Assembly (NCBI GenBank): GCA_964247055.1 | Contig: OZ176053.1 | Span: 992,001 to 1,056,000, forward strand | Source: Paragordius varius | Lineage: Eukaryota; Nematomorpha | DNA length: 64,000 nt | Reading direction: 5' to 3' | Shown here: positions 46,563 through 60,757 of the stretch, piece after piece | Layout: every line of letters begins with the position of its first letter | Numbering within the stretch: the first letter of the stretch is position 1 | Made by a program: the position numbers and the translations under genes | Notes under the pieces: generated by a model | What the model saw: the letters and a program-made list of their open reading frames with translations, nothing else | What the model was told of the DNA's origin: nothing | The model's database searches: none

Positions 46563-47790
46563 AGGGCTTTTAAACTATGGGTCGCGACCCCATTTGGGGT
46601 AGCGTAGGAAAATTATGGGGTCGCTAGTGATAAAATTAAAATTTAACAAAAATGTTTTTTAACTTGTAACATCTCTATATTTATAAAAATGGAAAATGCT
46701 GCTTTCTGTGGGCCCATCCGGTGTAAAAAACGGGTTTTTGAAAACAGGGATGCACCTGAGACAATTTTCCTGAAAACATGTTGGACGATTCGATTTCAAA
46801 TATAATTTATTTCTACTTATTTTCAATTGCAACGAACATAGTCGCTTTTTTTATTTAGGTCCTCTTTTTACCCGCTCCCCCCGTAAAATGCCACTTTTTT
46901 GAGAAAGCCAAGTCCAGAAAAATAATTTTTTGAATCTATTTTTCGCCCAAGGTATGAGACCCTAAAATTCAATAAAGATTCCAGGTATTCCCTTTTAAAA
47001 GGCAAATATTTGAGTCGAGCGTATTTTTTATATTGGCTGCTGGGTAAGGAGATACCGCCTAAAAAGTGCCCCGTCATATGAAAATAGCGTGCCTTTGGGG
47101 CTAAATTTCAGAAAACCTATGAGGCCATATGAGTACAATAGGTGCTTAAAATACCCGTAACAAGGTTAAAATTTAGTTCGTGCGGTTTTTTAGTATTAGC
47201 CGTTAATTAGGCCCTCGCCCTGAAAATGCGCCACCATAGAATAAATTTTTGGGTTTGAGATACCACGAGAGCATATGGAATCAATTATGACACCAGGTAT
47301 TACCCGAATTAAAGCAAAAAATATAATCAAGCGTTTTTTTGCTTCCCTCAAGGTTAAAGGCTATCAGCTTAAAACTGCGTCATTATTTCGATACAACATG
47401 CCTTTGGAGCCAAATTTCAGAAAACCTATGAGTCTAATAGGAACATATGCATTCCATGATAATTCCAGATATTACCCATATGAGGGCAAAAATTTTAACC
47501 AGCGCTTTTTTACGGCCCTGGGTTAAAAGCCCCCCGAAAACTGCTCCACTATATAGAAATTGCTTTGTTTTGGAGCTAATTTATAGAAAATTTATGATAT
47601 GAGCTCATTAAAAGCTTGAAATATTATCCGTAAGCCGTTAATTTGGGGCCTTTTTGCCCTAAAAATACGCCATCATATAACGATAATTTAGTGTTTATTT
47701 TCGAATAACCCATGGGACGATAATATTAAAGATGATTCCAAATATCTGCCCTATAAAGGCAAAGATTCAAATTGAGTTTTGATGACCGCC
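46563..47790. mobile_element. second copy of the hAT-associated tandem repeat core
   Basis: It opens with a hAT-like terminus (CAGGGCTTTTAAACTATGGG then TCGCGACCCC). From about 46708 it follows the 14.9-17.1 kb core: GGGCCCATCCGGTGTAAAAA, TTTGGGGCTAAATTTCAG, ACCCGTAACAAGG, ATGCGCCACCATA and AATTTGGGGCCTTTTTGCCC. Repeat units recur at about 47063, 47229, 47377, 47541 and 47678. It lacks the Penelope-like insertion. The open frame at 47275-47526 is a by-product of the repeats. Confidence 0.65.
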
Positions 47791-48788
47791 TGTTTAAAAT
47801 CCAATAATTAAAAAATATGGAATATGAAATCATTGCTTAAGTTTGCATTTGTATAACATTTATGCACCGAAATATAAAAAAAGGATTCATTAAAAAGGCT
47901 TGATTTTGGGGATAAACCTGAAGATAAAATTTATCCAAATGACATGTGTCAATTAACTTCCTTTAAAAATAATGTATATAACCACCTTATATTAACGTTA
48001 GATGGGACTTATAAAATTAACTATAAATTTTAGCGTTAGAATCATTATGATATCTCAAATTACAATAAAATGACGTCAAAATAATTTCATGGATTATTTT
48101 TTAAACCAAATATTAATTAGATATTTTGGCTTATTTATATAAATTTTATGGGGATAGAACTATAACAAATTAGAACCGTTCTTATCAGTAGTTTTTAATA
48201 AATGAAAGTTCATTTGGGGTCACTAATTACCCAAGTTGAATAGTATTAAAAATTTTTAAAATTTCAATTAGCATATGTATAATTTTTTATCAAGCTTCGG
48301 CTCTTATGCTTTTCTTTAAGAGAAATGGCATATAGCGGGCCGAAAAATACGAATTAAGTAGCATATGATTTAAATTTGAATTATATATTTTTTATAATAC
48401 ACTGTGCGCAAAAAAGGGGGGTAAAAAAATAAACAAACATTATTTTTATCTAGAACAATAAAAAAACCCTTGAAAAAGAAGACCCCAAAAATTTTGGGGC
48501 AAAAATGCCCCCCAAAATGGAAATATTCCATTTTTTCATTTTTGACTAGAAATAGACTTTTGTCCATATTTTTAAAACTTATTGAGCAATGATAAAACTT
48601 TTATATATTATATAAAACCTAATATATTCTTAAGAAAAATAAATAAAATTATTTTAAAGTATCAATAAATTTTTTTATTCCACAAAAATAGAAATTCGTA
48701 AATTTTATGACATTGTCGAAATATATTATAAAAAATTATTTGTAAGAACCCCATATTGTTTTTATTATTTAAGTTTATGACTTATATA

Positions 48789-49126
48789 TACCATTTACAG
48801 TTCAAATTCACCCTTAAACAATTCAAATTCACCCTTGAACAATTCAAATTCACCCTCGAACAATTCAAATTCACCCTAAAAATAAATTATGAAACTTCGG
48901 TCTAATATAACTCATCATTAAAATTAAATATATTTTTATGGCAAAGTTTATTATTTTTTCAGTATTATTTTGATTACACACAAAATTTCTTTTTTTTGAT
49001 AAATATAAAAAATATAGCTAATATATAATCTTAAAAAACACATAATTTATTTTAGGGAAGGGTGAATTTGAATTGTTCAAGAATGAATTTGAATTTTTTA
49101 AGGGTGAATTTGAACTGTAAATGGTA
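48789..49126. mobile_element. family 2 MITE inserted in the left arm of the palindrome
   Basis: It starts TACCATTTACAGTTCAAATT with four 21-bp units. Three inverted units at the right end finish GAACTGTAAATGGTA. The flanks are TATATA on each side. The opposite arm of the palindrome (near 50435-50450) has the same flanking sequence with a single TATATA and no element, so the ends are known exactly apart from the TA ambiguity. Confidence 0.92.
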
Positions 49127-49379
49127 TATAACATACCAAAGAGTTGGTATATATAATAAAGGCTATGTATTCTTTTAAGTCCCTCAAAAAATTTGTATTT
49201 TTTGAAAAAATTTCGCGATTTTTGTTGCATTTTCCTCATGCTTCTCACTGTTTCATAAATACAGTATCAGTATCAGTAATCCGCAATTTTCAAATGCGAA
49301 TACTGAAAATACCAATAAAAATTCAAGATTATGAAATTCCCTTTACTTTGGATAAAAGTTTATATATATTATTTAATAA

Positions 49380-49630
49380 CATAGTTAATAAATTCAATTG
49401 CAAATTGAATAAAGACCTTTTCTGCTATATATGTGGAAGGTATCATCGCCCTACAAATTTGATTAAAATAACTGAACAAATAATTATCTATTACAACATG
49501 TATTTTGCTGGGAAATTAGTTCATTACAAGAAAATATGAGGCCACAGCAAGGTAATTATACTAATTCCGGTGGAGGGCTACAGACCAGAATGGAGAACGG
49601 TTCCATCAAACGCTCAAACATATAGAAAAA
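49380..49630 (+). pseudogene. remnant of a Cys-rich transposon-associated protein
   Basis: The spacer of the palindrome reads LFCYICGRYHRP then NMYFAGKLVHYKKI, then stop codon TGA at a place where related proteins have Trp, then GHSKV. From memory this resembles a zinc-binding N-terminal domain (CYxCG...YFG.KL...W.PH..C..C) of uncharacterised repeat-borne proteins in arthropods, cnidarians and others. The partner cysteines are lost. It is a relic of the element's own gene or of a captured one. Confidence 0.45.
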
Positions 49631-50806
49631 AACTATACTAGTTCCAATAGTTGGTGAATACTATTGGAATCACTTTATGTCTGACTAACATATTCATTAT
49701 GTATAAATAAATTTAAATTCTTATATGTATTTTGAGAGTTGTTGTTGGGTTAGACTTGAAGAGATGTTGCAGGAGCAATTTTTGCAAACGAAGTTTGTAT
49801 TTGACAATATCTTGATAAGACCGGAACATTTTTATTTTAAAATTTTGTAGAAACCTAATTAAATATTCTTATTGTAAAAGAATGCTAAAAATTCTATCGA
49901 ATAAAAATAAATCCATTTATTATCAGCTTTTCAATATATATAATTGTTAGATTTATAATTTGGCAATAGAGTTTCTGGAAGTAGATTATTTACAAATGTC
50001 AGAATAATTTTGTTGCAAGAAAAATTCTATTTTGTAACTAAAATTATATGAAGAAAATATACGTGAATACAAATAGAATTTTACTTAAAAAGCTAAATAT
50101 AGTGTATATAGCAAGAAAAACACTATTTATATTTCCGATGCTGCTTTCTGTATATCAAGAGGTCTTTGATTAAATTTATTATTTATAAATTAAATATATA
50201 TAAACATATATCCAAAGTAATGTAATGGGAATTTCATAATCTTGAAGTTTTATTGGTTTTTTCAGTATTCGCATTTGAAAATTGCGGATTACTGATACTG
50301 TATTTATGAAACAGTGAGTAGCAGGTGAGGAAAATGCAACAAAAATCGCAAAAATTTTTAAAAAATACAATTTTTTTGAGGGACTTAAAAAGATACATAG
50401 CCTTTATTATATATACCAACTCTTTGGTATGTTATATATAAGTCATAAACTTAAATAATAAAAACAATATGGAGTTCTTACAAATAATTTTTTTACTATA
50501 TATTTCGACAATGTCATAAAATTTACGAATCTATTTTTGTGGAATAAAAAAATTTATTGATACTTTAAAATAATTTTATGTATTTTCTTAAGAATATATA
50601 AGGTTTTATATAATATATAAAAGTTTTATCATGTTTGCTTAATAAGTTTAAAAAATATGGACAAAAATCTATTTCTAGTCAAAAAAGAAAAAATAGGGGG
50701 CGCATTTTTGTCCCAAAATTTTTGGGGTCTCCTTTTCCAAGGGATTTATTATTCTGGATAAAAATCATGTTTGTTTATTTTTTACCCCCCTTTTTTGCGC
50801 ACAGTG

Positions 50807-53800
50807 AGTACAAAGCTATAATACCATTGTATAGCAATTTTAGATATTTTCTAAAAACCCATATGCGGTGCGTTTTTGATTTCATCTAAATATGGGAAAG
50901 CTAACATAATATTCAAAAATGACTTTTTAAATTTAATACTAAATTTTACTTATTTATAAGGCATGATTATTAAAATAGTGAGTAAACGCTAAATTTTATG
51001 AGATGACCCCCAATAAGCCCTCAGTATAACTGTTGCGCAAAAAATAAATATAATTTTTTTACATCGAATCCCTTTTTTCCTTGATGGCAATTCTGTTTTT
51101 TCTTTACTTATTACAACAGCGTATGGCATAAAACAATAGAATAAAAAAATGTTTTTTTTTATAAAAAACAAGGGGAATATTATGGATATGTGTATATACG
51201 ACTAAGCTTGTTTTTCAAAAAAACATTTTTTTATTCTTTTATGGACTAATAATGTTTTATGTCATACACGACTGTATATATTACAAACAGAGATTAATAG
51301 ATATCTGTTTAGTGTATCATTCACATTTATTACTGAAATTTTTAATCATAATAACCCCTTCTCAAATGCATGCACTGTATTGAAAAAGCTTTTGTAAAGC
51401 CTACTACATCATGTAAATTATTTTTTTTAACATAAATTTGTATATATATATAATATTCCGTTGATTAGAATATAATAACATATTTATATTGATTTTTTGA
51501 TTAAGAGTAGTCTCAGAGTCATTTATTAATCATATAATAATAATAATATTTACCTAAATTACAAATGTATATAGTAAATAGACATAATTAAAATTTTGCA
51601 TCCAATTATATTATATATTGAAATTATGAGGTATTTAAACATTTTGAAATTGGCCCCTTTTTACGTTTTTTCCCATACATTCAGGGAAGAAAGTTTAAAT
51701 TCCTTACATAACCATTAAACAGCTTTTAGTATTTTTTTTGGAGGTTTTCACTGCTGTTTTTTATCATTGGGTGCCCTAGTGTCGCCACAAAAATAATGCA
51801 AAAAAAATATTGATTTTTTGTGTCATTTAATCTTGAAATAGGGGGAAATTACACGATGCCATGATGTTAATGATAATTATTTTCCAACCCTTTCATATCC
51901 TAAATTTTATTTTTGTTTCTCTAATAAAGTAACTTAAAAAATGGACCGATTGTAATATAAAATTCTGCTGTATAAAATCCAGCATGTAACTGATATTCTC
52001 ATTGATAACATACTTTATATCCCTGAATCCAAATATTCTGGCTCTCTAGTAACTTATTCTGCTTTATTTTTATGATTTCTTTGTTTTAAGGCATTTAAAT
52101 ACTGGTTGATTAAAATATTAAGTAAATTTTTATACTTTTGTTATTGGTAAAGATTAATATATTTTTTTTCAAGTCAAAATCTAATCAATTCATCAAACTT
52201 AGAAAAACCATTTGTAAACCTTGAATGGAAAAAAAAACTTTTAAGCAAATTATGCCAGGAAGTCGTATAATTAATTATTAGCTGCATTTTTAGTTTATAG
52301 TTGGTGCACAACACTTTTTGCACACAATATTAAAAAACATTAATTAATATTGGCATGGTGCATGCATGCTTTAAAATTTAAACCTTTAAAAGTATTTCTA
52401 TATATCGTAAAATAATCAAATTCACTGGTTTTAGTAGTAGTTAGGTAATAAATTATCATATAAATTATTTGTTTGTTTGATTTTTTTGGAAAAAATGGAC
52501 TGAAATAATCAATTAAAAGCTATTAACAGTTTCCTGCTTCCGCTTTTTCCTAAAACTGAGAGATTTATATTTTTTCATTGACTATATAACCTACCTCCCT
52601 CTTTCGCCTATTACCTCCAAGGTAAAACAAAAAGTATAAAATTTCGAAAAACTTTTCAATTGACTTTACTATATAGATGGAAACTGTAAATTTTATATAC
52701 CAAATTAAAATGCAACTTTTACTTTGTTTCTATATCTAACTCTAATATATCATAGATAAGTCAAGACAATTTTTTCAGCTCAAAAAAAGTTTTTGAGCTT
52801 TAAATTATTCTGTTTTAGAAATTTTTAAAAAACATTTTCGGTTGATTTAATTTGAGAAATATGGTTTTTTTTTCAAGTTTCCTTTTTACAGTTCAAAGAA
52901 AATTTAACATCTAAAACATTTCCAATCAAATCAAATTTATTAGGGGACGCTTGATTTCCTAATTAAACATTTTCGGAAAAATATTATTATTATGAATATT
53001 ATCGATTTTGATCATGGTTTTATTAAAAAGATTATTTTATTTCGATAAAATATCCAAATTAAGTAAAAACATTTAATATTTATAGTACATTTAACTTAGA
53101 TCATCGATGGAAATGAAAAAAAAATTGCAAAAATTTTACATAATTTATTTTTTATCGTCGCATACACAATAAATTTACTAATTAGCCTCTGGAGAATCTA
53201 ATCAAAAATTTTATTGTTTTCAAAAAAAATTAAGTTTCTGAAAAATAATCAATTTTTTTGAAGGTTAAAAATCCATAATATATATTTATATGTATTCAAT
53301 TTTTTATTTTCAATGTGAACAATACCCCAGAGACAGACTAAGCTATCTCAGCAAAACTAAGTAAACACTTTACAAAATATAATGTTAAAATTATGTTATT
53401 TACAATATGTGTCTTTATAAATTTTTCCACAAAAAGGCCTGATAAAATTTCGAAAAAGTTAACTATTATTATCATATTTAGCAATTTGCAAACCATATAT
53501 TCTATTTTTCAAAAAAGTATTTATCTAGGCTAAATATATATATTTTGCCTGCATTTTTACAGGTAATTATATACTTGTGAATAAACTAACTAGTTATCTA
53601 GCTCGTATTATAATAATAAGTCATACGTCGCGGTACTTTATAATTTTTCTTTGTCGATTTTTTGTATTCAATTCTCTTGTTTTTGAAAGTAAAGAAAGAC
53701 AGAGAGATCTTTTTATATTATCTATAAACACAAAAGATGATATATGATAAAAAATTTTAACCAAAAAAAAATTTTTTTTCTCAAATAAAATAATAGTTTT

Positions 53801-53916
53801 TTATTGAGTTTTTAAACTTTTTTTAATTTGAAAAATATAAACTTAATTTGAACATTTAAAATTGGTGCGCGTGTGCGGCATTGCAAAAAGCCATCGTTTC
53901 TTTGTCAATTAGAAAG

Positions 53917-53952
<36 letters not shown>

Positions 53953-54716
53953 GTTAAAAAGAATTTAAACAAAAATTTTAAATCTTTTTTAAGGTCAAAA
54001 ATACATTATATATATTATGAAATTTAAAATTTTTAATAATGGATAATTAACTAATTTAATTTATATTGAAAGTTATTTCAAAAATTTTCTTTGTTAAAGT
54101 GATATGGAATCAAGCGACACCTATTCGGAATTGCAAAAAAATTGAAATCAAAGTGTCGCCTAGATGACTTTTGATCTTTAAAATTTATATATTCAAATAA
54201 TTTTTTTCACAATCTTTCGGCGCCTATTATAATTTTTCACTAATAATCTTAAATCGAAATCCATGCTTGACAATAGATTTTATATATTTTAATTTAATTT
54301 AAAATCAGAATTTTTTTTGAATTTTTTTCATATCACTAACCACAACATCATTATTTAATTTGGGGACAGCAATATCCATTACTTGACCTAAATTTTAAAC
54401 ACTATATATATATATATATTGTCATTTAGAGTATTATATAATTTTTTCCATTATATATATATATATATGACACCTGTTCAATATATCAAATGATTTGTAT
54501 GAAATGGATTTAAAAATGCTATAAATACTATATATTTAATCCTTAAGTAAAGACAAATTTGCGACAAGAAATCAAGGAAAAAGGACAAAGTTTTTAAATT
54601 TTTCCCCAAAGTTTATTTTCTTTTTCTTTTTTTTAACAAAACCAAAAAAAAATATTTTTATTTATTTTTAGTTTTAACTAATTTGTCGCTTTAAGCTATA
54701 TGATTGTATTGCGAAG

Positions 54717-54751
<35 letters not shown>

Positions 54752-56362
54752 ATTGGTATACGAACTTACTATTTATATATATGTTGTGTGGATTATTTTT
54801 AAATTTCTATATATTTCATTTATGTTTTAAAGTCTTTGACAGAAAAAACACGAAATTCGGAAACATCTTTATTATCAGTATTAAAGAATGATATGAAATT
54901 AGGACAGTAAAATAGATCAGATATGAGATACCTCATACCTGTGTTTAAAAATATTAACCTTATAAAATTATTTTTTGCATTGCGCAATTTTCAAAAAAGA
55001 TCCCTCTATCCTATTATATTATATTCTGTTCTATACTATTCTATTAAATTTTGATCACTGTATAAGAGATGGTTATCACAATAACAAGGTATTTTGAGAT
55101 TTTTTCTGTCTGCATAGAACGATTATATATAAAATCCACCGGATTGAAAATATTTTTTGTTCTTTTATCATACAATTGATTGATTTTGAAATTTTTATCC
55201 ATAACAACTCACAAAAAAACATGTATAATATATGACTATTTTTTCATGAATTAAATTTATCGTATTTATTTGTCGCATGATCCTTTATATGTATATAATA
55301 TATATCGTGATTATTTAATTTTTTAATTTTTTTAAGATTATTATTATGATTTTTTATCTTATCATGGCATTTGTTAAACTTTTCCAATTATATACCGTAT
55401 GGATAGTAAAATATGTGGATTGCACCTACTAATATTCTGATACGATTTGAAATTTTGTAAACAAGAGAAGAGGTATTGGATTGTTAAAATTTGCTGTATG
55501 GCTATTTTTTACCATTTTTTTCATTTAATTTGTATATCAAATTTTAGTAAACTTTATATGATATAAAAATATGTTGAACATTTAAGAATTTTAACAGAGT
55601 TATCCAAGAATATATATACATATCTGACTTAAATAGGTTACGAGCATTAAAGATTCATTTTTTATCTTTTAAATACGCGGCGGTCTTTAAAAAGTAGATA
55701 CCCTAAAAAATATAATGACATCATAATAGAACGAATTAAGATTTATTTTTTAAAGGCTAACATAATTAAAATAATTATTGTCAAATTTTTTATTATATAT
55801 AGTCAAAAAATATTTTTAGTTGAAAAAAATAAAATACATATAATTGGGATATAGATAAGGTAAAGATTTTGGGTTACTTGTTTCTAACACACTAATTAGA
55901 AGTTATAATAAATAAACAATAATAATAATTTAAAAATAACTGACTGACTTTATAAAAAATTACAGTATAAAAATTTCAAGACATATATTTTTTTAAATTG
56001 TTTGGGTTTGCGATAAGGATAAGTATTTTAAATTGGTAATACACTTATTAACCTAATTAAAAATTGTAACTTTATAAAATTAATGCAGGTGAAACTAAGG
56101 TTTTAAAAAGTAAGGGGTTGGCTTTCTATAAAAAATTCATTTGTCTTTTTTACGTTTTTTGAATTATAGTTGATGACACAGCTCTTTATAAACCTTGAAT
56201 TTAATACCTAAGCTATATATTAATTTTGATTTAAAAAACTCATTCGTTCGATTCATGAAAATTGGCCCATATATTTCTCGTCAGAAATGTCAATATCATG
56301 ATTTAGAAATAGAAATATTTGGAGAGATGGCATGTTTTACAGGTATGAGTCAACCAATTTAT

Positions 56363-56424
<62 letters not shown>

Positions 56425-58682
56425 GTCAACACACATCTATTACATAAAAAGTGCCGCCGACTGACATTCATAATAAAATGTCTTTATAATCGATTTTATA
56501 CATATTAGTTGTCAATAAGATGTTTTAACAGGCAAATAAATATTATTTCCCGCTTCGATTATATGAGAAAATCCGTAAGATTTTTTTTAAACACATATAT
56601 TATAGATATATATGGGAATTTTAAACAAAGATTAACTATTTCATACGTAATACGTAATAATAATTTAATAATGAAAAAATTTTTTTTGTCACACTTTGTA
56701 TCGAAATTTTACATGATATCGTTAGATATCGATGTATTTGTAATTTTTTCGTTTTGAATGTAAAAAAGGAATATATTAATAATTTAACTTTTATTATTAT
56801 TAATTAATCATTTAGGATTGCTTAAAATTATTTTATTGATATATATAATTTGGATATTCTTTACTCACAAGTATTTACCTATTTTTTTAATATAACTTTA
56901 ATATTGCTTAGCCTTAAACCTATTAAGGTAATTGCATGTTTTTTAAGGTAAATTCTCCTAATAAATTTTAATTTTAATTTTTTTATTTAAAAAAATAATT
57001 AAAAAACATAAATATTAAAAGATAAAATTTATCAGTTTTTATATATATGTTGTCAAATGAAAAAAACGACAAATCAAATCAAAATATTATCATTTTAGGC
57101 ATTAAAAAAATGGGGAAAATTACAAAAAGATAAGATAAGCTTATTTTTATTAAAAAACAGGCACACGATATGGAACAAAACGGCTTTAAGGTTATATATG
57201 TGTCAAAAGCAATTTACTTAAATATTAAAATTGAAATTTTTTGGGTTATATTTTTTGAAAAATAACTCTAATTTGGTTTTTTTAAAAAGAGTGTGACAAC
57301 CTAAAAAAGTCAAAATTAATTTGATTTTGGCATTTGAAAAATAAAAAAAATTCAGATATCAGGACCTTCCCCCCTCACGAATATCTAATTTAATTAAAAA
57401 CACACACATTATCTTAGATAAAAATTTTGACAGTTTTGAACATTAAATTATAAAATAAGGACAAATAGGACACACAGGTAATGCAATATTGTAATATTGC
57501 AAATAATTAATAAAATATTTATGAAAAATGATGATAAATGTTTTTTAGTTTAAATTTATTAGTTAGTTTGATAATAAAAAGATAATTTTATTTTATAAAT
57601 GTATGAAAATCACGTAATTAGCATCATATATTCCCTACCATTTTTTCATATTTTTATTTTAAATTTTTTTTGGTAATCATAATTTTTTTTACCTTAAAAT
57701 ATAAAAGTTTTAAAATTTATCCTATATATTATTTAATTTAAAGTTGCGCTTTACAACATTTTTATTCATATTATTTCATATTTTTCACTAAAAAAGCACG
57801 AAATTCTGTCAACGAATTTTGTCATTTATTTTTTGTTGAAAAAAAAATATTTGTTATAACCAAGGAATCAGATTCATTCACCTTATTATTTGTGCAAAAA
57901 ATATTTCCCTTCGCTTTATTTATATTTTTTATCTTTTAAAAAAAAAATTTTAACTAAATGTTTTGAAATAAAATTATCAAATTTGAAATCCTGGGTTCTT
58001 TTGATGCCTAGATATTGTTATGATGTTTCTAGCACCATTTGAATTCAGTATTATAAATTTGAAGCACTTCAATTCCCATCTCTTGAATACATTCAAAATA
58101 ATTCGGCTAATATACAATCAATATTATTGTAGTAATAAGTAACTGGAATCATATATTATATACCTTGTATAACTGATTGAGTAGTATCTATTAGATAGCA
58201 AAAATATATGAAAATATTAAATTAAAAATGATGATTTAACAGTCAATAATTATAAAATGTGTTTAACCAGTTTATATTTTAAATGACTAAAAGATTCTTA
58301 GAAATTAGGATCACTAATCACTTAGATAATAATTTATACTTTTCATACACTTCAACGCCAAATTATTTAAGGTTGAAAGATATCAGCCGTTAAAATTAAA
58401 TTTTATCGTATACTGAAAACGATTATAAACTTTTTGGAAAGCTGGCCTTTGACTGTTCACTGCCATAATAAAAATATTTGATTCATATGAATGAAAAATG
58501 AAAAAACTTCATGCGATTCGGACATTTTGCAACTTTTATATGGAACTTCCCGCATTTTCGGGTTTGATTAAGTTATATTGGCCAAAGGCGGTTTCAAAAG
58601 TAATCCACGCCTAGTGTGTGAGCTACTGACGTTAGCATTAGAAACTTTTTAGCACTTAAATTTTATTATATAATTATATTAA
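50807..58682. other. gene-poor AT-rich stretch
   Basis: No host gene is supported. There are several (TA)n tracts (53919-53946, 54719-54748, 56367-56421), a decayed family 1 MITE near 55963-56170 and many A or T runs. Open frames such as 56195-56464 owe their length to TA repeats. Confidence 0.5.
56367..56421. repeat. (TA)n microsatellite, long
   Basis: A pure TA tract of about 27 units. Confidence 0.92.
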
Positions 58683-58690
58683 GATAAAGT

Positions 58691-58943
58691 CAGAGGCTTT
58701 GCTAGAGGGGGTGAGGGGGATTGATGCACCTGGCGCCATAGTTGAAGGGGTGCCGATCTTAAGATTATTGTAAAATTTTATTTCAAAAAAATAGGTATTT
58801 AAAAGTTATTAATTTAAATAATACATACGAAATCATCCCCATTTATGAGTGGTCACGAGCACGGTTTGAATTTAATTATTTTTTCAAATGCCAGGGTACA
58901 TATAGAGGGAGAGAGGGCGCCAGAATTGCAAGCGAAACCTCTA
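58691..58943. mobile_element. 253-bp hAT MITE with 8-bp target duplication
   Basis: The element starts CAGAGGCTTTGCTAGAGG and ends GCAAGCGAAACCTCTA, with a GGCGCC motif near each end. It is flanked by GATAAAGT at 58683-58690 and 58944-58951, a perfect 8-bp duplication as expected for hAT. Confidence 0.82.
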
Positions 58944-58951
58944 GATAAAGT

Positions 58952-60749
58952 GTGATGTGGATAGAGATGCCGAGCAACGAAATTCTGACAATAATTTTTT
59001 CTAGTAAATACTGTTGCAAACTTCGATGCAAGCCAATTCATTTAAATTAGTTTTTTTCCCAAACCCAGTTTTAAAAAATATGCCGTGTTCGTTCAAATTC
59101 TTAAGGACCCACCCTTTAGATTCATAAACCTTTTCCCAATCTTATAGCAATCAACCAAACAATATAAAATAAATTTTAAATGTGTTTAAAGATTTGTCAT
59201 AAGATGTTGGAGGTTATTTAAAAATCTAATTTAATCATTGTGCATATATTATTAATCTTGATATTGTCGTTGTAATTAAAAATGGCGTAAATTCAAAATT
59301 TAGATTGCTTAAAAAAGTCTTAGAAGTATAATATAATTTATATAGGAACAGTTCCGTATTTGTGGCCGTCTATAAAAAGTATTTAGAAGAAAAAATTTCG
59401 AGATGATATATTTTTCGAAATATGGTCATTTAATAAAATAGATTAATGAATATCTGAGAAACTCGAAACATCTAAATTATATATAAAATATATTATACCA
59501 GGTGTATTCAAAAGTTTTACTGTTTTACTTGGTAACACATAATTCTGAAAAATTAATTATCAATTATATTTAAAATATTGTACATCTGCTTCTATACGTT
59601 TCGCCCATTTCTCAGGTACTATATTAATTCCGGACCAGAAAACTGATTGACTTTTGCGGCATATTTGTCAAGTCATTTTCCAACGTCTAAATCAAGGATG
59701 TCCAACATGCTTTTTTCCTGTACGAAAAAGTGCTCTAAAAATGTTATAAAATATAATATTGGATTTCAATCAAAAATTTACGATTATTTAGAATATATAT
59801 CGCCAAAATTGGGCTCAAAATAAATAAAAAAGGAAAAATTATCAAAGAGGCCGCGAAGATTATGTGGACACCCCGGGTCTAAATTCTTAAAAAACTGGTC
59901 TGCGAGGGTTGGCCCCATTAATGCCAAGTTGTATTTGTGAGATGTCAGCAGATTAAGAGAGTTCAGGGAGCGAAATCTCATTAGAGCCTTTTTAGATGTC
60001 TTTGACTGGATTTACTAAGCGAACCGAAGCATTTTCATGCAAAATCGTTTTGTTATGCTTTTTTTCATTCCGGTGTTTTTCTATTGATGCATAGTTTTAA
60101 ATTGGTATGTAGCGTTGGAATGTGTGTTAACAATTTCACAGGACAATAAGTTAATAGTGACACTACCGTTCTGGTATCACAAGAGCAAAGAGCATGGTTT
60201 TCTTGCCGAAGCGTATTGGCCTTGTAATTGGAACAGCTTGGCAAGAATCGATGTAAAATGATTTTTTGTGACGTTGAGACAGACTTTTCAATTACTTGGG
60301 GCAATTTTTGCAAATCTGCGGGGACTCATTTACCTGTCATCTTTCCCATTGCTCGCAATCTAAATGTTTTTATGCTGAATAAATGATTTTGCTATAGCTG
60401 TTAAGTTTGAGTTGAGTCATCATTTGATAACTTTTGCACTTTAGCGTCTTAGCAGTTGTGTGGCCTAAAAGAGCGCCCACATTCTTTTCAATGAAATCAC
60501 AACTTTTATATTTTGAAACCATTTTACTAATAAGTTTACGGATAAAGCACTTTCATTATATGCTTCTGACACCAACGATATTTAGCCTTTTTCGTCTAAA
60601 GCCATTCGCGCCGCAAATATTCCTTTTCAGGCATAAAATTTGGCATGGTTATTGAATGACAAAAATAGGTCGCTAATTTTGGGTGAACTCAACTTGTGGG
60701 ACTTTGTCGTTTAGATAAAGAAGATGGGGTATGTATCAAATTAATGGTC
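58952..60749. other. unassigned stretch between two hAT MITEs
   Basis: It is somewhat GC-richer than its surroundings. Minus frames at 59981-59784 and 60313-60065 (65 and 82 codons) look like worn coding sequence but match no family that I recognise. CAAGGATGTCCAACATGC at 59691 resembles the hAT end at 36363. It is probably an old transposon relic. Confidence 0.4.
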
Positions 60750-60757
60750 CTCATACT

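Larger units (their letters stand above)
48400..50806. mobile_element. 2.4-kb long-terminal-inverted-repeat DNA element
   Basis: The ends are CACTGTGCGCAAAAAAGGGG and its inverse CCCCTTTTTTGCGCACAGTG. The left arm runs to about 49365 and the right arm from about 50190. They agree closely over some 600 bp once the family 2 insertion at 48789-49126 is set aside. The spacer between the arms holds a remnant of a Cys-rich coding sequence. I see no clear target duplication. The superfamily is not identified. Confidence 0.8.

Noticed and set aside
47275-47526. 83-codon plus-strand open frame
   Set aside because: It lies wholly in the degenerate tandem repeat core and reads across its units; the same sequence at 15.4-15.6 kb has no such frame.
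48367-50890. paired frames in the palindrome arms (48370-48567, 49018-49248, 50179-50419, 50635-50889)
   Set aside because: They are the same arm sequence read twice; there is no domain except the central Cys-rich remnant.
56195-56464. 89-codon plus frame with a long Tyr-Ile run
   Set aside because: The middle is translated (TA)n microsatellite; the flanks show no conserved features.
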